Assembly (NCBI GenBank): GCA_002333145.1
Contig: DDBN01000033.1
Location: forward strand, 9,077 to 20,979
DNA length: 11,903 nt
Origin: Moraxellaceae bacterium UBA2031
Lineage (GTDB): Bacteria > Pseudomonadota > Gammaproteobacteria > Pseudomonadales > Moraxellaceae
Direction of reading: 5' to 3'
This document shows positions 6,832 through 11,903 of this stretch, piece after piece. A program made the translations under genes and the position numbers. Under the pieces are notes generated by a model. The model was not told where the DNA came from, did no database searches, and worked only from the letters and a program-made list of their open reading frames with translations. Each line of letters starts with the position of its first letter. The first letter of the stretch is position 1.

Positions 6832-8652
6832 ATGTCAAAGCACCAACAACGCCCGTTGCTAATACCACTTGCCACCCTGCTGATGCTGGCTATCGGCTTG
6901 CAGTTCGCTGGTCTGCTTGACCGTATCGATGCCCGAGTGGGCGACAGCTTCGTTGCCCACCATGCTCAAGGTCGTATGCCACCGGCTGATATTGTACTGG
7001 TGGCCATTGACCAGAAAAGCCTGGAGGCCATGAACGAGGTAGCAGGCTCATGGCCTTGGCCCCGTGCCATTCACGGCGAGCTCATCGACGGCCTAGAGCA
7101 GTTTTCACCCAAGGCGATTGGTTTTGACATCCTGTTTAACGAGGCTGATAGCTTTCGCCCAGACAGTGATGCCGTGCTACGTGACATTGCCCGTGAGCAC
7201 CACAACCTCTTCTTTCCTTCGCTATTGCTCGCTGATGGCAAGGGTGCTCCGCTGAGTGCACTGCCCTCCAGCCTTGGCGCACGCCGCACAGCAGCCGCCA
7301 AAGATAACGCTGCCGCCTCAATGCTGGTGCCGCTGGTACTGGATCAGGTCAATTGGCAGGGCGGGCTAATTAATTTTGAAAAAGACAGCGATCAACGAGG
7401 TCGCCACTCCCGTCTGTATCACGCGGTGATGGGCTGGGAGCTGCCCAGCCTGAGCGCCAGCATCGCCTCCTTCTCTGGCACCAGCCTGCCACATGACCCT
7501 CGTATCCGACTGCACTGGCATGGCCAGCCGCCACGTACGATTTCCTACAGCGACCTCTTTAATGACCTAACCGCCACTACACCCGTGCTGGCCCCCACGC
7601 TAAAAAACCGCATCATCATTATCGGCGCCACTGCGCCTGGCCTAAATGACTTCCGGCCAACACCCTTGGGCGCACTCACTCCCGGTGCCGAAATACTGAC
7701 GACTGCCATTGCCAATCTGCGCAGCAGTGACTGGCTGCGTGACATTCCCTTGCGCTGGCCTTTGCTCGCCATTTTACTGATTGGCCTGATCTGGGCCTTT
7801 GCTCGCCGGAAAAGCCCTTTGCAAAGCGGCATGGCATTGGCGGGCCTCACCCTATTGATCTTGCTGGGGAGCTACGCCGCACTGAGCATTAATGCCTATG
7901 CTCCTACGGGTGCCGCGCTGACGCTGGCTTGGCTGGCTTATGGCTTTTTAACGCTGGAAGCACAATGGCGCGAGCATCGTGAGCGGGAAGCCGCGGTGAT
8001 GCTGTTTCGGCGCTTTCTTGACCCCCGCGTGGTCGACGACCTAGTGAAAACCGGTGAGCTTTCCCGCGATAAACGACCTGAATCTCGTGACATCACTATT
8101 CTATTTTCCGATATTCGCGGCTTCACCACCCTATCAGAGTCACGCAGCCCTGAGGCCGTAGTAGACCTACTGAATCGGTATTTCACCCAGCAGGTCGAGG
8201 TGATTTTTCGTCATGGCGGCACGCTCGACAAGTTTATCGGGGATGCCATTATGGCCTTCTGGAATGCACCTACTGAAAATCCGCAGCACGCCAAGCAAGC
8301 CGTGGCCGCCGCATTGGACATGGCCAAAGCGCTCGATGACTTCAAGCGTGAACTGGCTGAGACGGATGGATCACTGGCCGACTTTGACATTGGCATCGGC
8401 GTCCATACCGGCTCCGCCGTGGTTGGCTTTTTGGGCAGTGATGACCGACTGGATTACACTGCTATTGGCGACACCGTAAACTTGGCCAGTCGTATCGAAG
8501 GCTGCACCAAAGGCGTGGCGCGCGTGCTTGTCTCCGGCGCCACTCGAGATGCATGCGGTACAGACTCTCCGTTTGATTTTGCCAATCATGGACAGTTTCA
8601 CGTAAAAGGAAGGGAGCAGGGCGTAGACTTGTTCGAGCCGTCATCCCGCTGA
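6832..8652 (+). CDS. CHASE2-domain class III adenylate cyclase (membrane)
   Basis: This is a membrane sensor cyclase predicted to make cAMP. I start at the ATG at 6832 (606 residues) because AAGGGA lies just before it and the protein then opens with a short positive segment and a membrane helix (about 9-29). An in-frame ATG at 6802 has no Shine-Dalgarno. Residues about 30-305 form a CHASE2 extracytoplasmic sensor (VLVAIDQKSL near the start; IIIIGATAPG near its end). Three membrane helices follow, about 310-324, 333-354 and 357-376. The class III catalytic domain is about 420-600. It has FSDIRGFT with metal-binding D427, DKFIGDAIMAFW with D471 and adenine-type K467, and DYTAIGDTVNLASR with T543, N550 and R554. 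The K/T pair is that of class IIIb adenylate cyclases rather than the E/C pair of guanylate cyclases. It lies 76 nt after recN with no terminator between, and 31 nt before an SH3 gene. Confidence 0.9.
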   Translation: MSKHQQRPLLIPLATLLMLAIGLQFAGLLDRIDARVGDSFVAHHAQGRMPPADIVLVAIDQKSLEAMNEVAGSWPWPRAIHGELIDGLEQFSPKAIGFDILFNEADSFRPDSDAVLRDIAREHHNLFFPSLLLADGKGAPLSALPSSLGARRTAAAKDNAAASMLVPLVLDQVNWQGGLINFEKDSDQRGRHSRLYHAVMGWELPSLSASIASFSGTSLPHDPRIRLHWHGQPPRTISYSDLFNDLTATTPVLAPTLKNRIIIIGATAPGLNDFRPTPLGALTPGAEILTTAIANLRSSDWLRDIPLRWPLLAILLIGLIWAFARRKSPLQSGMALAGLTLLILLGSYAALSINAYAPTGAALTLAWLAYGFLTLEAQWREHREREAAVMLFRRFLDPRVVDDLVKTGELSRDKRPESRDITILFSDIRGFTTLSESRSPEAVVDLLNRYFTQQVEVIFRHGGTLDKFIGDAIMAFWNAPTENPQHAKQAVAAALDMAKALDDFKRELAETDGSLADFDIGIGVHTGSAVVGFLGSDDRLDYTAIGDTVNLASRIEGCTKGVARVLVSGATRDACGTDSPFDFANHGQFHVKGREQGVDLFEPSSR

Positions 8653-8683
8653 CATTTACCATTGCCCCCCGGAGGGAGCGCCA

Positions 8684-9202
8684 ATGCGCCACTTCACCAT
8701 GATCTCATCCTGCTTGCTGCTGGGCGCGCTAGTCGCCAGCCCACTCGCACTGGCAGAGCCCGCCACTCTGCTGAAGCCAGCCGAGCTGCGCAGCCAGCCA
8801 CAAAATGCCGCCAGTGTGGTTGTCATGCTACAAGCCAAGGACAGTGTTGATATCACGGCCCGCAAAGGGGCATGGGCCAGCGTAAAAACACCCGCGGGCA
8901 AGTCTGGCTGGGTGCGCGTGCTAAACCTTCGCACTGGCTCTGGCCAACGTGGTGATGCAGGCATTGGCGCTCTTGCCTCTGTTTTCAAGACTGGCTCCAG
9001 TGGCAATACCGTCAGTACGGGTGTGAAAGGGCTCTCTGCAGAGCAACTGCAGAATGCGACGCCCAATCCAGCCGAAGTCGCGCGCCTGAATACCTATGCG
9101 GTAAAAGTTGCAGACGCCCGTAGCTTTGCCAAGCAGGGCAAGCTGGGCGTGAAACAAGTAGAACCCCTGCCAGAAACAGCACAAGGTGGTGCCCAGAAAT
9201 GA
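8684..9202 (+). CDS. Exported bacterial SH3-domain protein
   Basis: The product is a 172-residue protein of unknown function. A Sec signal peptide is visible, MRHFTMISSCLLLGALVASPLALA, with cleavage after A24; there is no lipobox. Residues about 28-85 match a bacterial SH3 fold, with the pattern VVVMLQAKDSVDI followed by AWASVKTPAGKSGWVRVLNLR, normally used for binding peptide or cell-wall ligands. A Gly/Ser-rich linker follows, then a segment (about 110-165) containing VKGLSAEQLQNATPNPAEV and KLGVKQVEPLPE that I cannot assign to a family. GGAGG stands 8 nt before the ATG. It begins 31 nt after the cyclase stop, and its TGA overlaps the protease ATG (ATGA), so it is very likely translated with that protease as a periplasmic partner. 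Confidence 0.8.
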   Translation: MRHFTMISSCLLLGALVASPLALAEPATLLKPAELRSQPQNAASVVVMLQAKDSVDITARKGAWASVKTPAGKSGWVRVLNLRTGSGQRGDAGIGALASVFKTGSSGNTVSTGVKGLSAEQLQNATPNPAEVARLNTYAVKVADARSFAKQGKLGVKQVEPLPETAQGGAQK

Positions 9203-10053
9203 AACGTTATCTGTTTTTACTTGCCGCCATCATTGCCGCCCCAGTGCAAGCCTTCAGCCTAGGTGATGCCCTGCAAAAGCTGGGCGACCCAAACGTGCAA
9301 AAGGCCCTGAATATTGGCAAGAAAGTAGTCGAATCCAACAAGGAAATTACCGAGCCTCAGGAAATCGACATTGGCCATGGCATTGCCGCCAATCTGCTCG
9401 GCGCCGCCCCGCTGGTAAAGAATGACAACCTGCAGAAATACGTGAACCGTGTTGGCCTCTGGATCGCCTTACAGACAGAGCGTCCAGACTTGCCTTGGCG
9501 TTTTGGCGTCATCGACACCCCTAACGTAAATGCGTTTGCCGCGCCCGGCGGCACCATTCTCATTACGCGCGGTTTGTATGCAAAGCTGCGCAATGAATCG
9601 GAACTGGCCGGGGTACTGGCACACGAAATTTCTCACGTACTGCAAAAGCACCAGCTCAAAGCGATCAAGTCGGCGATGGGCCGTGAGTGGAAGGTGGATC
9701 TTGCCGTGGCTGCAGCAGAGCAAAAAAATAATAGTGATGCCAGAAATAGCCTGAAAGCCTTCACGACCGGCACCGAACTGTTTGCCCGTGGCCTGGACAA
9801 GAAGGATGAGTACGAAGCTGATCGCTTGGGCGTGGTGTTGGCCGCTCGGGCTGGCTACAACCCCTATGGGCTTGTCGGCTCGCTACAGACATTGGATGCC
9901 GTTAATGCACAGGATGGCGCCATGGCGTTAATGTTTAAGACTCACCCCTCTCCCGCCAAACGTCTTGAGCTGCTGTCTGGCAGCATGGGCGACTTGCTGG
10001 ATGGATATGCCGAGAGCGCAGTAGAGCCCGCCCGGTTCTATGTATTGAAATAA
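9199..10053 (+). CDS. Periplasmic M48-family zinc metalloprotease
   Basis: This is a predicted envelope metalloprotease of peptidase family M48. The 284-residue product opens with a signal peptide (MKRYLFLLAAIIAAPVQA, about 1-18) and lacks a lipobox cysteine. The zinc site HEISH is at 142-146 in LAGVLAHEISHVLQKHQ, with the third ligand E206 in DEYEADRLGV. Conserved NAFAAPGGTILITRGL precedes it (111-126) and the family motif HPSPAKRLELL is at 249-259. It resembles LoiP/YggG-type enzymes in size and lacks the TPR tail of BepA, so I give no gene symbol. The start overlaps the SH3 gene stop by 4 nt. A 16-bp terminator follows 21 nt after the TAA. Likely substrates are misfolded or assembly-stalled envelope proteins, by analogy with the family. 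Confidence 0.9.
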   Translation: MKRYLFLLAAIIAAPVQAFSLGDALQKLGDPNVQKALNIGKKVVESNKEITEPQEIDIGHGIAANLLGAAPLVKNDNLQKYVNRVGLWIALQTERPDLPWRFGVIDTPNVNAFAAPGGTILITRGLYAKLRNESELAGVLAHEISHVLQKHQLKAIKSAMGREWKVDLAVAAAEQKNNSDARNSLKAFTTGTELFARGLDKKDEYEADRLGVVLAARAGYNPYGLVGSLQTLDAVNAQDGAMALMFKTHPSPAKRLELLSGSMGDLLDGYAESAVEPARFYVLK

Positions 10054-10074
10054 ACGATCACCATTATGATGCAG

Positions 10075-10113
10075 ACATAAAAACGCCCGGACATTAGCCG
10101 GGCGTTTTTATGT
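10075..10113. terminator. bidirectional terminator between M48 protease and fur
   Basis: ACATAAAAACGCCCGG (10075-10090) and CCGGGCGTTTTTATGT (10098-10113) form a perfect 16-bp stem with a 7-nt loop. T-runs lie on the descending side for both strands. It sits between two convergent genes and so would end both transcripts. Confidence 0.93.
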
Positions 10114-10151
10114 GATGAATTGAGAAAGCGTACCTACTCGCAGTCGGGAGA

Positions 10152-10589
10152 CTACTTACCGCTGTGCTTGGACTGGCATTCAGGGCGATCACACACACCA
10201 TAAAGATGCAGGGCGTGACTGGTCAGGTTAAACCCAAGGGATTCCGCCACGATAATCTGCTGTGCCTCGATGAGGTCATCATGAAACTCCACCACCTTGC
10301 CGCAGCTGACGCAAACAATGTGATCGTGATGATCCTCACCCGCCAACTCAAATACCGAGTGGCCGCCTTCAAAGTGATGACGATCGACAATGCCCGCCGC
10401 CTCAAACTGGGTTAACACCCGATACACGGTAGCAAGGCCAACATCCTCACCTTGCTCTAGCAGCGCTTTGTACACATCTTCAGCGCTCATGTGATGTACA
10501 GGCGTGCTTTCCAGTAGTTCGAGAATCTTGACTCTCGGCAGGGTGACCTTAAGGCCGGCCTTGCGCAGTTCCTGGTTGCTGGTGGTCAT
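10152..10589 (-). CDS. fur: Ferric uptake regulator Fur
   Basis: Fur is the cytoplasmic, dimeric, Fe(II)-dependent repressor of iron uptake genes. From the ATG at 10589 the product is 145 residues (E. coli 148) and begins MTTSNQELRKAGLKVTLPR. The winged-helix DNA-binding domain is about 1-82, with LATVYRVLTQFEAAG as the recognition region (52-66). Metal-site residues include HHFEGGH (71-77) and HHDH (87-90). Structural-zinc cysteines are C93-x2-C96 and C133-x4-C138. AGGAA lies 5 nt before this ATG; a longer in-frame start at 10637 would add 16 residues with no family support. It is divergent from bamE, as in Pseudomonas, and convergent with the M48 gene. I find no convincing Fur box at its own promoter. 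Confidence 0.97.
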   Translation of the reverse strand: MTTSNQELRKAGLKVTLPRVKILELLESTPVHHMSAEDVYKALLEQGEDVGLATVYRVLTQFEAAGIVDRHHFEGGHSVFELAGEDHHDHIVCVSCGKVVEFHDDLIEAQQIIVAESLGFNLTSHALHLYGVCDRPECQSKHSGK

Positions 10590-10594
10590 GCTGG

Positions 10595-10599
10595 TTCCT
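10595..10599 (-). promoter_or_regulatory. ribosome binding site of fur
   Basis: AGGAA on the minus strand, 5 nt before the ATG at 10589, fixes the fur start and rules against the longer frame beginning at 10637. Confidence 0.75.
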
Positions 10600-10718
10600 A
10601 CTGAATCCTTGCTTACGAAAGTGCTGCGCAGGCACATAACGACGCCACCCTATGATGAGGTATGATCGCCGGCATTATCTGTGCGCTTTTGCCGCACCAT
10701 AGAGGAAAAGCACACGTG

Positions 10719-11117
10719 ATGCAAAAAATCGTCCTTGCCTTACTGCTCGCTGCCAGCCTTTCCGGTTGCGGTAATTTTCTGCGTGTTTACAAGGCCGATA
10801 TCGACCAAGGCAATGTCGTCACAAAAGAAATGGTCGATCGCTTGAAACCCGGCATGACGCCCGCTCAGGTGCGCTACGTACTCGGCACGCCCCTGATCAC
10901 AGACACGCTTAATCCAAAACGCTGGGACTATCTTTACGACTATGTTCCCGGCACTTATGCGCGCAAAGCCAAAGTCCCTGCCGTTGACAACCGTCGCCTC
11001 ACAGTAGTGTTTGAGAATGGCATATTGGCCACTATTGAAGGCGCTGATGCCATGCCACCACGCGATCCGATAAAGCCTGACAGCCGTGATCGCACCCTGA
11101 ACGCCGACCCGCTCTAA
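10719..11117 (+). CDS. bamE: Outer-membrane assembly lipoprotein BamE (OmlA/SmpA)
   Basis: BamE is a small lipoprotein of the BAM complex that inserts beta-barrel proteins into the outer membrane. From the ATG at 10719 the product is 133 residues. It has a lipoprotein signal peptide with lipobox LSGC, cysteine at residue 17, followed by Gly-Asn, so outer-membrane sorting is expected. The family core KPGMTPAQVRYVLGTP and the following NPKRWDYLYDY are clear, with a beta strand LTVVFENGILATIEG later. A GTG immediately before this ATG (10716) is the alternative start. GAGG at 10702-10705 is 10 nt from the GTG and 13 nt from the ATG, so the start is uncertain by one codon. The longer frame from 10662 would spoil the signal peptide. 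It is divergent from fur with 129 nt between; no strong promoter was recognised there. Confidence 0.95.
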   Translation: MQKIVLALLLAASLSGCGNFLRVYKADIDQGNVVTKEMVDRLKPGMTPAQVRYVLGTPLITDTLNPKRWDYLYDYVPGTYARKAKVPAVDNRRLTVVFENGILATIEGADAMPPRDPIKPDSRDRTLNADPL

Positions 11118-11145
11118 AGCCTTATTCCAATACCCTGCACCTTCC

Positions 11146-11164
11146 CTGCGACATTATGCCGCAG
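11146..11164 (+). promoter_or_regulatory. operator-like 19-bp dyad upstream of the copper receptor gene
   Basis: CTGCG-A-CAT-T-ATG-C-CGCAG is an imperfect palindrome in which 8 of 9 base pairs are complementary around a central T. The one-base centre makes an RNA hairpin unlikely, so a dimeric repressor or activator site is more plausible. It lies 62 nt before the receptor start. I cannot match it to a known regulator; it is not a good Fur or CueR box. Confidence 0.4.
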
Positions 11165-11226
11165 AGGAAGATGAGGAATGAAGCATTACACTTCGTCACA
11201 ATACTATTTGTGTGGAGTCTAGTGCT

Positions 11227-11903
11227 GTGTCCCATGCCCTTCGTTTTGCCGCCCTTCCGCTGGCTATCGCCTGTAGTTTGACCTTCGCTGATGATGCTGT
11301 CTCTGTTGATTCCCCTGATGCCGCCCCTCTTGTCACTCCCCTTGCTGAGATCGTCGTAACAGCACCAAACATGAGCAGTCCGCTGACCGTTGAGACCGAT
11401 CCAAAAGCACCGCGCCAGCCTGTTCCTGCACACGACGGCGCCGATTATCTGAAGTCCATTCCTGGCTTTTCTATTATCCGTAAAGGCGGCACTGATGGAG
11501 ACCCGGTGTTCCGCGGCATGGCCGCCTCGCGCTTAAATATTCTGGCCAATGGTGAAACAGTGCTGGGGGGCTGCGGCATGCGCATGGACCCACCCACTGC
11601 CTACCTGTTCCCCGAAAGCTACGATCGCATCCGCATTCTCAAGGGCCCGCAAAGCGTGGAGTGGGGCGTAGGCTCAGCGGCCACAGTACTCTTTGAGCGT
11701 GATACGCCCGACTTCAGCACACCAAAGATCACCGGCAATGCTAGCGCCTTGGCAGCCAGCTTTAATCGACTCGAGCTCATGGGTGATCTGACCGCTGGCA
11801 CATCGGCAGGCTATCTGCGCGTACAAGGCACGCACTCAGAGTCAGATGATTACGAAGATGGCAGCGGCAAAGAGGTGCACTCTGAATACCACCGCTGGAG
11901 TGG
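11227..11903 (+). CDS. TonB-dependent copper receptor (OprC/NosA type), 5' part
   Basis: The first 225 codons of an outer-membrane TonB-dependent transporter are present; the gene runs off the window. I start at the GTG at 11227, with GGAG 9 nt upstream, which gives a signal peptide to about A21. A TonB box (EIVVTAP) is at 41-47. The plug domain follows with SIIRKGGTDGDPVFRGM (82-98), SRLNILANGE, GGCGMRMDPPTAY (114-126) and RILKGPQSVEWG (136-147). The CxxxM pair at C116 and M120 corresponds to the copper-binding motif described in Pseudomonas OprC, so the substrate is probably copper, not ferric siderophore. No ATG lies in frame near the signal sequence; another in-frame GTG at 11212 lacks the ribosome site. 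The barrel is not visible, so I cannot check whether the gene is intact or whether the second HxM copper ligands are present. Confidence 0.9.
   Translation, partial: MSHALRFAALPLAIACSLTFADDAVSVDSPDAAPLVTPLAEIVVTAPNMSSPLTVETDPKAPRQPVPAHDGADYLKSIPGFSIIRKGGTDGDPVFRGMAASRLNILANGETVLGGCGMRMDPPTAYLFPESYDRIRILKGPQSVEWGVGSAATVLFERDTPDFSTPKITGNASALAASFNRLELMGDLTAGTSAGYLRVQGTHSESDDYEDGSGKEVHSEYHRWS

Noticed and set aside
10645..10670. TATGAT hexamers as the bamE promoter
   Set aside because: Two -10-like hexamers are present (10651 area and 10661-10666), but neither has an acceptable -35 at 16-18 nt.
10664..10679. A possible Fur box (GATAAT-like half-sites) between fur and bamE
   Set aside because: Only one half-site (GATAAT) is good, the other is degraded and the spacing does not fit the 19-bp box, so autoregulation cannot be claimed from it.
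11171..11281. A 36-codon hydrophobic frame (MRNEALHFVTILF...) overlapping the start of the copper receptor gene
   Set aside because: GAGG is only 3 nt from its ATG, the frame overlaps the receptor signal peptide in another frame, and no leader-peptide feature is evident. Kept only as a remote possibility.
1..11903. CRISPR arrays, insertion sequences, tRNA or rRNA genes, attachment sites
   Set aside because: I saw no regularly spaced repeats, transposase domains, terminal inverted repeats or tRNA-like folds; gene content and base use are uniform core chromosome.

Overview
This is a chromosomal core region of a gammaproteobacterium. It carries a complete heat-shock chaperone operon (grpE-dnaK-dnaJ), followed on the same strand by dapB. 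On the other side of grpE are recN, fur, the bamE/omlA outer-membrane assembly lipoprotein gene and the start of a TonB-dependent copper receptor. The arrangement recN / grpE-dnaK-dnaJ-dapB with fur divergent from omlA (bamE) recalls Pseudomonas and marine relatives of the Oceanospirillales/Alcanivorax type. Base composition is moderately GC-rich and uniform, with no sign of mobile DNA. The genus cannot be fixed from the sequence alone.

Minus-strand block (about 29-4860): reading leftwards, a clear sigma-32 promoter (4832-4860) precedes grpE, dnaK and dnaJ, and a terminator (911-950) closes the chaperone operon. dapB (lysine/peptidoglycan precursor synthesis) follows with its own probable promoter. 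Both gaps inside the chaperone operon hold GC-rich perfect inverted repeats without U-tracts, which could be mRNA processing or stability elements.

Plus-strand block (about 5066-10113): recN has a LexA-type box (CTGT-N8-ACAG) placed over its promoter. After it come a membrane CHASE2-class III adenylate cyclase, an exported SH3-domain protein and an exported M48 metalloprotease. The last two overlap by ATGA. No terminator is visible until a 16-bp perfect stem at 10075-10113, so these three genes could be read through from recN or expressed from a promoter near 6776-6831. This trio (cytoplasmic cAMP output, extracytoplasmic sensor domain, periplasmic SH3 and protease partners) is the least understood part of the window and the best candidate for an undescribed functional unit.

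Right end (10114-11903): fur (minus) is convergent with the protease gene and divergent from bamE (plus). Then comes a 5'-partial view of an OprC/NosA-type copper receptor with a CxxxM copper-binding motif, starting at a GTG and running off the window. Two operator-like dyads lie just ahead of it.

Overall the window is ordinary housekeeping and stress-response DNA, with good regulatory signals (sigma-32, LexA, terminators) and one accessory signalling/protease cassette.
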